Source: Chara braunii (taxonomy: Eukaryota > Streptophyta > Charophyceae > Charales > Characeae). From it: a stretch of 20,856 bases of DNA. A program made the position numbers and the translations under genes. The DNA is taken from assembly GCA_003427395.1 (NCBI GenBank), contig BFEA01000221.1, forward strand, positions 1,245,795-1,266,650, written 5' to 3'. Position 1 is the first letter of the stretch; the number at the start of each line of letters is the position of its first letter. Below are positions 1 to 9,569 of the stretch, piece after piece. Under the pieces are notes generated by a model. The model did not search any database. It worked only from the letters and a program-made list of their open reading frames with translations, and had not been told where the DNA came from.

Positions 1-44
<44 letters not shown>
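1..44. repeat. (AG)n microsatellite
   Basis: Twenty-two uninterrupted AG dinucleotides, beginning at the first base of the window, so the tract probably continues upstream or marks a contig edge. Confidence 0.98.
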
Positions 45-46
<2 letters not shown>

Positions 47-80
47 GGCTTTGAGATCACCCCGGAGCGCCTCCAACGGC

Positions 81-345
81 AGTAAGGGCATGCTAAAAAG
101 TTGGATGGTACGGGTAGGGGCATCCTGAAAATTTTCCCGCTGGCTTTTAACGGCCATCCGGTAGGGGCATGCCGCAAATTAGGGACCAGTACTGGTAGGG
201 GCGTGACGAAAATATTTGAGGCCCAAACGACAGCAGGGTCTTATGGAAAATTTGAACCCTGCTCAGAGGGGCGCGACAGGGTAAACCGGCCATCAGAGGG
301 GCGCGACGCGAAATAACGCAAAATACAGGGGCGCCAGACAAAATT
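81..345. repeat. Degenerate tandem repeat, seven GGGGC-centred units
   Basis: Seven units of roughly 28-70 bp share the core GGTAGGGGCATG followed by an A/T-rich AAAATTT-like tail. Cores begin near 81, 113, 160, 194, 264, 292 and 325. Early units have GTAGGGGCAT; later ones drift to CAGAGGGGCGCGAC. A 12-bp palindrome (ACCAGTACTGGT) lies near 186-197 between units. No good coding frame spans it. It ends abruptly in the AT-rich tract. Confidence 0.7.
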
Positions 346-428
346 TTCCTTATTATTTTATTTATTTTTTTAAATCTATTTATTATTTATTTATTATTAT
401 TATTTATTTATTTATTATTTATATCATT
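346..428. repeat. AT-rich (TTTA/TTAT)n tract
   Basis: Almost pure A/T made of TTTA, TTAT and TTATT units; low complexity. Confidence 0.9.
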
Positions 429-523
429 GTTGTTATCATTGTCGTCGACGATTCGACGCTGGGTCGGCCATCGTCCACAAATTTTTAGTTTTTTTCTTAG
501 TTCATTTTGAGTGGATTGTGCAT

Positions 524-589
524 TGGAATCGAACTGGAATCGAACTGGAATCGAACTGGAATCGAACTGGAATCGAACTGGAATCGAAC
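524..589. repeat. Six perfect tandem copies of an 11-bp unit
   Basis: TGGAATCGAAC is repeated six times without a mismatch at 524, 535, 546, 557, 568 and 579. Its complement is GTTCGATTCCA, the tRNA T-arm/B-box sequence. Confidence 0.98.
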
Positions 590-606
590 TTGGGTCTGTA
601 ACCCAA

Positions 607-668
607 GAGCCTACCTTAGTGGGTACAACAATGAAAAGAGGCTACCTGAGTGGGTATAGCAATGAACA
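607..668. repeat. 31-bp tandem duplication (two copies)
   Basis: Copies at 607-637 and 638-668 match at 26 of 31 positions. They contain the D-arm-like block of the tRNA-like segment, so both ends of the tRNA-like head have been duplicated by separate events. Confidence 0.9.
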
Positions 669-678
669 ATGAACTGTC

Positions 679-822
679 GGGGGTTCTGGGGGGAAGTCCT
701 GGGGGGTACGGAGCGTATGGACTGGGTGATCGGGTGTCGTTGCACTGCAGCGGTTCAAATTATTTTTTCATTTTTTTTCAGTCTTTTCTTTTTGGGGGGG
801 GGGTTCATTTTTGGGGGGGGGG
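679..822 (+). repeat. G-run cluster with quadruplex potential
   Basis: Runs of 5, 6 and 6 G at 679-683, 688-693 and 701-706 lie within 28 bases. Two runs of exactly 10 G follow at 794-803 and 813-822, separated by 9 bases. Poly-T runs surround the second pair. Confidence 0.8.
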
Positions 823-1218
823 AAATGCTTTGTCTTTTTTGTGTGGCGGTTGAACTCTTTTTTTTTGTCTTTTTTTTTCCATATACCTTTGTGGTCGTTT
901 GTTTGTTCACGAGACTCAAACGTGAACTTGATCGTTGTCAGGCAAGCGGGTCGTTCGATTTGGTCGTCGACGACTTAAGCCTCAAGCCAGATCGTTCGAG
1001 AGGACTGAATCATGAAACAATTTTTCAATTACTTTTTTCTATTACAAGAAAAAGGTTCCTTGATGGAGCTTTTTTTCTATTACGGTACGTTGACATTTGC
1101 CACACCGCCTGCCGATTTGAAGGGCAGCCCCCTCCCCCACAATCGAGCATCACTTGCCAGTTAGATAAGTTCAAGGATGTTAGTAAAGCACTGTATTTAA
1201 ATGAGCTTAGGGTGTCCT
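823..1218. other. Non-coding stretch, T-rich then unique
   Basis: Long T runs up to about 880, then unique-looking sequence. A frame stays open across 669-1220 but its translation is a low-complexity Phe/Gly product of the T and G runs followed by unremarkable residues; I do not regard it as a gene. Confidence 0.6.
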
Positions 1219-2071
1219 AGGGCCTAGAGCAAAGAGATCCTTGATCGTCCAAGATTGCCTCACAGACTGCCTCTCTCTTTCTTCTTTCTACAACACTCGA
1301 ACATAGTGCAAACATAGACATAGAGCTGACATAGCACAAAACAATGTGAGCACTTTTATAACACAATGGAATGCGGTCCCGATATAACCCACCCACCCAC
1401 CCACCCACTCACCCAGCCACCCGCCTGCCAACTTACCCACCCACGCACTCGCACTCACTGAGCAACTACCTTGTTTTGCAACGGGCTAAACATAACATGA
1501 ACATAGCGCATAGCACAAATACAACACAAAAATAGCACAAACATAGTATAAACATTTCGCGCAAACATATCACGAACACAACACAAACACAACATGAAAA
1601 TATCACAAACATAGTACACACAAGGCTTGAACACAGAACCTGTATAGCACAAACAAAGGTCGAACACAGAGACAAGTATAAGAGAAATACAACACAAGCA
1701 CACACAGCATGAACATAGCAGAAACATAGCACGTTGGAGTAGGATCCTGTTATAGGATCCCCGTCCTACCCACCCGCCCGCCGATCCACCCACCCGTCCA
1801 CTTACTGAGGAAGTGCCTCATTCTGCCCTGGGCTTCACCTTCAAACCCGGGCCTCCCTAATGTGTAAAGCTATGTACATGTCAGTGGGTGGGCAAGCCAG
1901 TGGGCACACATACATTTTAACAATATGCACAGTTCCGAAAGGGTCCAAATGGATTGTAAAGTGTTATGCAGTATAACAAGGCCCAAAATATTACATTTAC
2001 ATACAGTACATTATACATGTATATAACAATTCAACCCAAAAATAAAAATCAACCCACCAGGGCCTAGTGCA
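1219..2071. repeat. Direct flanks AGGGCCTAGWGCA around the duplicated region
   Basis: AGGGCCTAGAGCA at 1219-1231 and AGGGCCTAGTGCA at 2059-2071 differ at one base. A third match (AGGGCCTAGTGC) is at 6525. These may be repeat-family boundaries; I cannot define an element from them. Confidence 0.35.
1364..1833. repeat. Diverged direct duplication with CCCA tracts
   Basis: Copy 1 (1364-1486) and copy 2 (1733-1833) share an order of blocks: a GGAATGCGG/GGAGTAGGA-type start, TATA-rich bases, a (CCCA)n tract, ACTYACTGAG, then a GGGC end. They are separated by a degenerate ACA-rich repeat (1488-1733) built from variations on ACATAGCACAA, which also flanks copy 1 on the left. The open minus-strand frames over 1455-1793 are translations of this repeat. 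Confidence 0.55.
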
Positions 2072-2153
2072 TCTCGCTTGCTATAAAACAACACATTACA
2101 ACACTCAAAACTTTGTCTCCGCTACAATCCCTCTGCCCTGGTTGCGCCCCCGC

Positions 2154-2188
2154 TGTCGGTGCGAATACCCTTACAAGGGTATCCGCCC
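2154..2188 (+). repeat. Palindromic repeat copy 1 (12-bp stem)
   Basis: The stem GCGAATACCCTT / AAGGGTATCCGC (2161-2172 / 2175-2186) closes over AC with one A-C mismatch. The 35-bp segment matches the reverse complement of 18363-18397 at 29 of 35 positions, so it is one copy of a dispersed family. Confidence 0.8.
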
Positions 2189-3339
2189 TGGTCTTAGCAG
2201 GCGACAGAAAATAGTTTTGGTTTAAAGTCTAAGTATACCGCGCGAGGCGCGGTTGAATCTATGGTTTACGTTGACTGAGTGGTTGACTAGACTAGAGAGT
2301 GTGTGGGCGCACAGATTGAAGGCGCGCATGATCTCCTTCCTTTTGATGACCGTGAAAACTGACATTAGTTGTTGGCCATACTTTTATTCTTTTGATTAAA
2401 GTAGGGTCCGCCTTGTGATTGGTACGTTTGTCGGTGACCTATGCGTACGCACGAAGGGCAGCATCGACGACAAGATGGTTCTGACAGTGTTTCGGTAGGT
2501 CTGCGCGTCGTGCAGTATTGGTTTATTTTAGATGTACGTCGGAGCAAAGACCAAGACTTGGGCCTAGTTCTAGCGGATGCGGCGTCAGATCTTCATCAAA
2601 GAAATTCACGGATCGAGACCGAGCGGCGACGATGCGGGGGTATCAAAGAGGTGCAAAGGGGCCAAGGGGTTGAAGACCCGGCGGGGCTATCCCCTTTGGT
2701 TTTGTCATCGGCAGCGTCGGAACGGTACTAGCGGTTTCATCCTCCTCGTTCATCATGTTCTGACAAGTTAAAAGTTTTCAAATGTTTAATTGTCAAGTTA
2801 CTACTAGTTTTTATGCTCCAGTGTTCCCTGACCCAGACGCAGCGCCAGGACGTAGGGGCCATCGCGCAGCCAAGGATTTTCAGCACGTGGTCCCTAAGTT
2901 CGACAAGCAGGTGCCTGGGAGTTCGGGATGCTGGCAAGGACTCTCCTTGGTTGACCGTTTTGAAACGTGGACCGAGGAGTCCGACGTGCATACGAGCCGG
3001 CGGGTGATTAGCCCACGGGCCGGAAGAAACTTGAGTGACAGGGCATTCTTTGTGGGAGTGCCGTTCGTCCCCCACCGTCCGCGGTAAAGAGGGTTAGAGG
3101 TGAATAGGCCCGTGGGATCCTCCTCCTCGTCGGTCTTCAGAGCTCTCAGTTGAATATTCGTTACTACTGCCCAAAATTCGAGCCAAGACCTGTTGTACCT
3201 GGTACCATATTTTGGGCAAGCAGAGGGTTGCATCCCTCGGCACCACAACGCTGTAGGTGTGGGGGTCGTCCTTTGGGGGACTGAAGGACAGTGGGTCGTC
3301 CCTGAGGCTGGTCGGAGAAACGGACCGGGGCGTTAGACT
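2189..3339. other. Intergenic, no gene recognised
   Basis: Unique-looking sequence of mixed composition. Several frames of about 100 codons are open on both strands, but none carries a recognisable domain and they overlap each other antisense, as expected by chance in balanced-GC DNA. A GGTATCA-AGAG string near 2640 resembles an LTR-element primer site but has no supporting LTR. Confidence 0.5.
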
Positions 3340-3472
3340 GTGGCGGCTAGTTGCGTGGAACCCGCCACTAGCAATAAAGTTCCGTCCGAGTGCCTGCTGC
3401 TATCCCGGGCTAAAGCCAGTAGATTCCACAGTAGGTCGTGTCCCCGTGATCGCTGTAGTGACGGGTAGGACA
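3340..3472. repeat. Two neighbouring stem-loops
   Basis: GTGGCGG at 3340-3346 pairs perfectly with CCGCCAC at 3362-3368. TGTCC-CCGT (3439-3447) pairs with ACGG...GGACA (3461-3472) across a 3-nt asymmetric bulge. No terminator or RNA family is recognised. Confidence 0.5.
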
Positions 3473-4130
3473 TAACAGTCGAGCGTAGACCAGGCACCTT
3501 GGCATCTTACGCTGTCGGGCAGGCTGAATTGGAGGTGAGTTGTTGCTCATTTCCTAGCTGACTTCGACTTTCGGGAGCATCGTCCCACTACCAGTATCGG
3601 CCGCACCCGTTTACAGTGTCCGCATTGGAGTGCGATTTAGCGCAGCTGCGCTAACTCAACTGGTGAGGAGCGACGGGCGGTTACGGAGTCAGTGCAGCTA
3701 CGGGCATTCGGGCAGCGAAGGAGTTAGGCAATGGGAGAGTCGGGGAGAAGCTAGCAAATAGAGAAGGGAAACGAAGCGTTGTGGAGGAGGCAGAGTGACG
3801 AGGTGCCGAGACAAGATACGGGCGCAGGAAATGTGAATGTACCCGGTCGCGATCTGCGATCGGATCCATCTGCAAGTCGAAGACGAGGATTCCGACGGGG
3901 AAAGAAGCTATAGCGGAGCAAAGATCACTGTTCTCGCCCATTCCTTGACGGAATCGGGCGATCCAAGTGTCGGAATCAGTGTGTTTTTTTTAGGAAGCGA
4001 GCCCAAATTCAGTGTTAGTTTTGATAATGAGTCAGTAGAAGCGAAGTTAGTAGAGAAAATGGTGCGCGGGGAGATGGCAATAGGGGAGAAGAGGTGAGGA
4101 AAGAAAAAATGTCGACCTCACCCGTCTCTT

Positions 4131-4440
4131 AATGAAAACGGGTCAGAGAAGGTTTGTTATGGGGGTTTTCAGGGCCTGCGAATTGAATGACGATGTCAAT
4201 TTTGACGGTAGAGGGTTAGTTTGGGAGCGGCAGAAGACAGGAGCTGCGCGAATAGAGGGAGATGACGAGCGGGGCAAAGCGGAAAAACGCCGAACTCGCT
4301 CGTTTCTATGTGAAAACAGGAGGGATAAAAGTCTATACCGAGGGATTGAGGAGTTGCGAGTTGAATAGCACCGTTAGTTTGGCTTAAGGGAGTATTAGTT
4401 TGGACGTTGTACGAACGAGGATTGCGTGAAGTATAAGGAA
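4131..4440. repeat. Weak tandem duplication, about 180-bp period
   Basis: The segments starting at about 4132 and 4312 share TGAAAACRGG, then TGCGARTTGAAT, then TTAGTTTGG blocks in the same order. Similarity is patchy. A partial third match (CAGTGTTAGTTTTGA) is near 4010. Confidence 0.4.
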
Positions 4441-4449
4441 GATAAATCA

Positions 4450-6160
4450 GACCGGGAGAGTGGGGAACGAACGGGAAGGAGGCGAGGCGAGAGAGTAAGA
4501 GGGGATGACACGTACCTAGTTGCGTTTCAGCGAAAGGATGCAGTTGCCTCACGTAGAGTTAGGCGACAGATTGGCAGACGGGGTAAAAGCGAGTTTATGT
4601 AAACAAAGGACGTGAGACCGTACTCGCCCCGTTGTACAAGCACATACGTGCAAAAGAAAGTGAGGAGTGGGGTGAACCTGGTTGGGCCCTAGCGGAAGAT
4701 TCATTCGATTTTGCTCATCATTAGGTGGAGGCATCCCTGTTTGGTCACGCTGCGCGTATGGCTGGCACGTAGTGTATATTCCCACGTACTATCGGTGGTG
4801 GCTATCCCTTTTGTTTTTAGTGCTCGTCGTCGAGATCCTTGTAGAAGCCAGCATTATCACGGAAGCGGCCGTGGTCGATGTGCCTGCCAACATAGTCATG
4901 GGTGTACTACACGTACTTGAAGTTATTCGGCCTTGCGTAAGCTGCGAAGAGAAGTAAAAATAAAAATATATGAATCTGGTCGAGGTGTCGACTAGGTGTG
5001 TGGAATAGCAATACGTGGACCACGGGTCCAATCCCGGAGAGTTGAGTTTCGCGGGAGTGGCAGTATGCCTGTGAATGATATTGCTGGATTCAAGGAGTTA
5101 GAGTGTCGCCACTTTGAGAAGTATTGCCAAATCGGTTCCCCTGCTGTTGGTGTTCTTCCGCTGGACTCCCCCGGATTGCTGCTGACCAGAGTTGAGGTCG
5201 GAAATGGAGGTAAAGGGACCCCGTTTGCACCATGATAGGCAAGCTCACCGACTGAAGGTGCTGATATTGTTGCTATTAGTGATCGTAGGCATTATCGAGG
5301 AGTTGCTGCCGAGTTTAGCCTGGAATCGGACTGACTGATGTGTGGTAGGAGCAAGAATGCAGAGGGAAGTGGCCCTGAAGCCGCAGAACTGCTGCTGTGC
5401 AGTACTGTGCGAAGGTTGTGCGCGCAGTGCTTTACCTGGTGGCTAGGCCCAGCAGAAGGGTACCCTGTGTATTGGAGTATGTCACTACATTGTGCTGACG
5501 TTTTGAAATAAACATAGAGGGAGCGGCAACAGAAAGTGAGGGATTAGTCAGGTTGTCATAGAAGGGGTCGTTGAATGGTTGGTGTGCCAGGAGGGCTACC
5601 ACTCCTCTGCTGCAGCCGGTGCGGCAATCGACAGCCGATTCTATTTGTTCCGGAGTTTGAAGTTGCTGAGTTGCGGTTGCACGGATATGGGGCGCGCTGT
5701 GCACTACTGACCACGAGTATGGTGTTTCGTCGTGGTCTGTGCCACGTATTATTACGGTGTTTTGACCGTCTACTTGCGGTTTTTCTGCATGCCATATGCT
5801 TTGTTCGCTTGTACCTCCTCTAGGGTGTGAGACGGCGGTTCGGTTTGGGGCGGAAGACGGTGTGACTTTGACGAGTGGTCAGATTCGACGAAGGAGGTTA
5901 TTGCTGTGAGCCGGAAGTCCGCTAGAAGGATCGACGTCGGACTATTTGACTTTGTTTTGGTCAACTGCTGCGTGTTTGGCCATCATTGCGGGCCCCTCAG
6001 GCGCATGATTGATTACAAGGCCCTCTCCTGGGAGTTGAGTTGTCCCTCTCCTGTATCTCGAGAGTCTGAAACCCCTCATTCTGCCCTTCTTACTCTTAAG
6101 TCTGATCCTGGTCACGAGAGGAAGGCGGCAGGCGGGATTGCAACCCGTAGAACCGCAGCA
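4450..6160. other. Intergenic, no gene recognised
   Basis: Mixed unique sequence. A 6-bp perfect stem TGGACC-ACG-GGTCCA sits at 5016-5030. Open frames such as 4682-4957, 5575-5823 and 5906-6238 are short, have no recognised motif and conflict with antisense frames. Confidence 0.5.
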
Positions 6161-6245
6161 AGACTCTGTGGGGAGTCTGCCCACCCATTGCGGGAGCTTT
6201 GCCGGAACTCAGGAGGAGTTCTGGAGGCAGGGAACTGAAAGGTAA
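6161..6245 (+). repeat. Dispersed stem-loop repeat, copy 1
   Basis: A small hairpin AGACTC / GAGTCT (6161-6166 / 6173-6178) is followed by GCGGGAGCTTTGCCGG and a 9-bp stem CCGGAACTC / GAGTTCTGG (6202-6210 / 6216-6224). The segment 6190-6245 is similar to the reverse complement of about 12463-12513. Confidence 0.65.
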
Positions 6246-6510
6246 CCATTGCTTTCCTTCTATAAACCCAATTATAGTCCATAATTTGTATCCATTTGCT
6301 ATGTTTGACTGAGTATATTGCCTGTACCCCTACTTTGACTTTCAGTTTGACTTCAAGACATAAACCAGACTTAATAAAGGAATAATTGTGGAAAGTCAGT
6401 TTCAGTTTTTGTTGTTTGATTGAAAGCAGACTGTGGGATTGCATCTGGGGGAAAGGTGGGAGAAAGGCAGTATTGCATGATTGACTGAGTCAATCAAAGG
6501 CAGGGAGAGT

Positions 6511-7025
6511 CTCCATAAGTTTGGAGGGCCTAGTGCTATGTTCATTAGGGCTGAATGTGATTGTCTTTTCAGGGACAAAGCATTTTTCCATAAGTTTGGA
6601 TGGTTTGGTCGCCCTTTTTCTTTGGGGTTTCTATATGTTTATTTAGTTTCTAAAGGAGGGTTGAGCATTTTTCCATAAGTTTGAATGACTCTGACCCTCT
6701 TTGTTTTCTTCTGAGGGATGATTTTGGCATTAGTCAGACATTTTTCCATAAGTTTGGATGGTCTGACTATAGCTTATTATAACTGAAGATAGTATCAATT
6801 AAGAATAAACATGTGGTAAGAAGGGGCAGGCAAGACCTGGATCTAAGTTTATCGGTCCAGTCATATGCTACCTTAGACAGTTATACACAATTTGGATACT
6901 TAAACAGTTCAGGGTAACTAGGGTGGTCTAGTCATGTGCCCAAAAAAGAGAAACGTTGTTGTGCTCAGTGTTTGTGTATATTTTGGCTCAGCTGGGCAGG
7001 TTCCCATAAGTTTGGGTGGCCTAAC
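6511..7025 (+). repeat. Five interspersed copies of CCATAAGTTTGGATGG
   Basis: The motif occurs at about 6513, 6588, 6673, 6746 and 7004, the first four at 73-85 bp spacing. It is usually preceded by CATTTTT and followed by a GGTCTGAC-like block. The spacers are poorly conserved. No coding frame runs through. Confidence 0.8.
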
Positions 7026-7224
7026 TTTATGCCTTATGTAAGTTGGGTAGAAGGGCATAAAATCATAGAAAGATTACGAACTATTGTTTGATAAGGTTGA
7101 CCTTGGGATGGTGAGAGTACTTACCTTTGTGGTTTGGCCTGCATATGATTGAGTGAGGTCGCTACTTAGTTTAAGCTTCAGTTTGACAGGTAGTTGTTTT
7201 AGTTGCTCGCCACGTGCTAGAGTC

Positions 7225-7970
7225 ATAGGAGTTAGTTTCAATTCCTGCATTTTTTTAGATGAATTTTTTTTATTTAGGTCAATTTTTGCATTTTCTGGGA
7301 TCTTTTATTTATACTTGGTCTTGTATAAATCTTGGTAAGCCACTTTTCTACGGGAAGCGCTGCCAAAATTTCTACAAAACCAAAGAGTTAGTCATATTTT
7401 GTCTTTTTCAGAGTCCAACTTTTCTGACGCTTTGGCTTAGTTAAAATTTGGAACACCTCCCCTTCTAAAGAGAGTGCTGCCCAAATTTTTGTTAATTAAG
7501 GGAGTTAGACAAAATTAGACCTTGAAAAATCAAAGTCATTTTAAATTATGAATTTAGCTTTGTATAAATTTTGGAATAGCACTTTCTCTACGGAAAGCGG
7601 TGCCAAAATTTCTACATATCTAAGGAGTTAGTTAAATTTTGTTTTTGTTAAACTCAGATCTTGTTTTCTGAGTTCATATCTAACTTAGTATAAATCTGGG
7701 AAGTCTCCCTTTTTAAAGGAAGTGCTGCTCAAATTTTTGCTAATTCAGGGAGTTAGACAAAATTTCACTTTCCATGATTGAAAATTGTATTTTATTTTCA
7801 TATTTGAATTATTATCAACTCTGAAAAGACATTTCCCCTACGGGAAGCGTTGCCGAAATTTTCTTAGTTTAGAGGAGTTAGATTATATTTTGACAGGTGG
7901 CGATGTTGGCAATCCATTCTGCATAGAGGAAATTATGCCAAAGGTTTACCTTTTTATTAGGCATTGACTT
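7225..7970 (+). repeat. Satellite of about 120 bp with alternating A and B monomers
   Basis: The anchor GAGTTAG recurs at 7229 (partial unit), 7385, 7502, 7625, 7750 and 7875, giving 117-125 bp spacing across the five good units. A-type monomers (7349, 7590, 7838) carry CTACGGGAAGCG then TGCCAAAATTTCTACA. B-type monomers (7467, 7715) carry AAAG(G)AAGTGCTGC then CAAATTTTTGTTAATT. The order is A-B-A-B-A, a dimeric higher-order repeat of about 245 bp. Each monomer has a small pyrimidine/purine foldback before the TGC block. Confidence 0.8.
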
Positions 7971-8068
7971 AGAGGTAGACTTAGGATTAACCAAACAGAG
8001 TGATTCTTGATGAAAGCGTGATACGAAGGTTACTCTCGATTTGGACTCATAAATTAAGCTTGGGGATT

Positions 8069-8168
8069 GACCTGTCCTGTGTTACAGGTCCTCTTGATCG
8101 TTTGATTCAGGACCTGGAATAAATTCAGTTTGATCTTACAAGGATCACCTTCTGTTATCATTGATAAC
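8069..8168. repeat. Cluster of stem-loops, two mutually exclusive
   Basis: GACCTGT / ACAGGTC (8069-8075 / 8084-8090) and AGGTCCT / AGGACCT (8086-8092 / 8109-8115) share bases and cannot both form. A bulged stem lies at 8131-8147 and GTTATC-ATT-GATAAC at 8154-8168. Confidence 0.55.
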
Positions 8169-8169
8169 T

Positions 8170-8560
8170 GGTCGGTTGTCGATTCGTCGGTCTATGACTC
8201 AACTCCCATTCATCCTCAATACTCAACCTAAAAATGTTTTAGCCCTAGTGATTTTATTGTTTTATTAAGGTTTCACCCGGACTTTTATTGAATGACCATT
8301 TAACAAAGGTATTGAGTATTTAATTATGGTTGGTTGGACAAAGGTTGGGGCTTGTATGGCTAAAGCGAGGGGTATGAGTATAAAGATTGGTTGGAGTTGA
8401 CTCCGTGTAGTGCGTTGACTCTTGTTTGACTCTTTGATGTGATTGCAGGTATGTACTGTGGTTCGGATTTGAATTTGACTGTCTGCGATCACAAGCATAT
8501 ATATGTCTGTGAGGAGACCCACTGTGGTTGTGAGAAGTGATCGTCACAAGCTTATTCCCC
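8170..8560. other. Intergenic, no gene recognised
   Basis: AT-leaning unique sequence; no motif I can name. Confidence 0.5.
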
Positions 8561-8561
8561 T

Positions 8562-8677
8562 GTATATATATGCATATATATCGTCAAATAGAACTGCCCG
8601 GTAAACCGTAGGCAGAGAGGGAGAAGAGGACAACAAACGAGGGGCTGTGACAAACTGTTTCGTCGGAGTTTCACCGA

Positions 8678-8714
<37 letters not shown>
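8562..8714. repeat. AT dinucleotide tracts
   Basis: TATATA-rich at 8562-8581 and an uninterrupted (AT)n at 8680-8714, running into GTGTGT. Confidence 0.95.
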
Positions 8715-8720
<6 letters not shown>

Positions 8721-8849
8721 ACCTATGTTGAGTGTTCGCGTGGCCTGAGCTGGCCCAGACCTAAAGATTTAATTAGGGGTTGAGGTTGAGAAAAGAAGGA
8801 AAAACCCTCTACTGATTGTATACTTTTTAATGATTTCTTAGTCGGACGT

Positions 8850-8910
8850 TGGTCCTGAGCCGGGATTCGAGGTCCTTGTCCAGGACATCCCATGCCCTAG
8901 ACTCTGCATG
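8850..8910 (-). repeat. tRNA-like (SINE head) segment
   Basis: On the minus strand TAGGGCATGGG (A-box-like, 8900-8890) precedes ACCTCGAATCCC (B-box-like, 8873-8862), with a GTCCT-TGTCC-AGGAC arm between, as in tRNAs with a long variable arm. No acceptor stem was found. Confidence 0.4.
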
Positions 8911-8992
8911 AAAGGAATCTCTCCCCGCGCAGAGCCTATTTGCCCTGCCTGCCGAGACACTCAGGCCAAAGGTCGGAGGTCTCGTGGCGGTC

Positions 8993-9044
8993 GCACGGCT
9001 ATTCCTTCAGCCGTGCAATGTCGTGAAGGGGTAGACCCTCACGA
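8993..9044. repeat. Two adjacent stem-loops
   Basis: GCACGGCT / AGCCGTGC (8993-9000 / 9009-9016) is a perfect 8-bp stem. TCGTGAAGGG / CCCTCACGA (9021-9030 / 9036-9044) pairs with one bulged A. Confidence 0.65.
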
Positions 9045-9439
9045 TACTTCGAGTCTGACACTTGAGTGCCATAAGCGATACTCGGATCCACGAGGGACCG
9101 CTTGATTATGAGCACTACATAGTATGTCATTATTGCGACTGCTTGCGTATGATTGCATTGCTAGTCGATATGAGTAGGCCCTACGTCCGCGCAATTTTAT
9201 ACCAAGTCTCGCGCGCGACGCCTATCTGATTTCTACATCGGAAAGTTATGGGATGACTACCGAGAGTTAGGAGCGTTGTCGTTTTGTTTGTTTTGTGTCG
9301 TTTCGTGTATGTGTATGTGTGTGCGTTGTCGCGTGCGGCGGTCCCGCGCCCTGCTGGGGAGCGCTAACCCACAGTCGTGTCACACAGGATATTTCGTCTG
9401 AAAAGAACCAGTTATCACTCCAACCGTGCGCGCGTGCTA

Positions 9440-9565
9440 TACCTCTCACGACGCCTTGCGACAGGTCGGAACGTCGCGAGGTACAACTTACCTTTACCCG
9501 AGGGGCTGTCACCACCCTCAGATAGGCGTATCCCTGCTGAGCTACCGGCCCACGTGCGAAGGCTT
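9440..9565 (-). repeat. SINE-like family member, copy B
   Basis: On the minus strand this begins with TAGCTCAGCAGGGATACGCC (9544-9525), an A-box/D-arm sequence, and continues for about 125 bp in alignment with the + strand copy at 18611-18740. There is no exact B-box; AGTTGTACCTC is at the expected side. A tRNA-related SINE is the best reading. Confidence 0.65.
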
Positions 9566-9569
9566 TTAC

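Larger units (their letters stand above)
524..668 (-). repeat. tRNA-derived SINE-like segment with duplicated head and six B-box copies
   Basis: Read on the minus strand, this has the order of a tRNA-derived promoter: two D-arm-like blocks (TACCCACTAAGGTAGGC type), an anticodon-arm-like hairpin (TTGGG, a 7-nt loop, CCCAA at 605-589), then GTTCGATTCC, an exact match to the pol III B-box. The B-box-bearing 11-bp unit is then repeated. The variable loop of a real tRNA is missing and no acceptor stem closes, so this is not a functional tRNA gene. SINE or tRNA pseudogene are the two readings; the expanded promoter element is unusual in either case. Confidence 0.6.

Noticed and set aside
669-1220. 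183-codon open frame on the + strand
   Set aside because: The first half is translated T and G homopolymers and the tRNA-like repeat edge; no domain is recognised and length is not beyond chance.
1841-1880. Minus-strand GGGTTTGAAGG as another tRNA B-box
   Set aside because: The 3' half of the B-box is absent and no A-box is in range.
2634-2655. LTR-retrotransposon primer-binding site (GGTATCA-AGAG)
   Set aside because: Imperfect match, and no LTR, polypurine tract or gag-pol remnant was found nearby.
5016-5037. B-box-like GGTCCAATCCCGG
   Set aside because: Two changes from the consensus and no convincing A-box upstream; kept only as a small hairpin.
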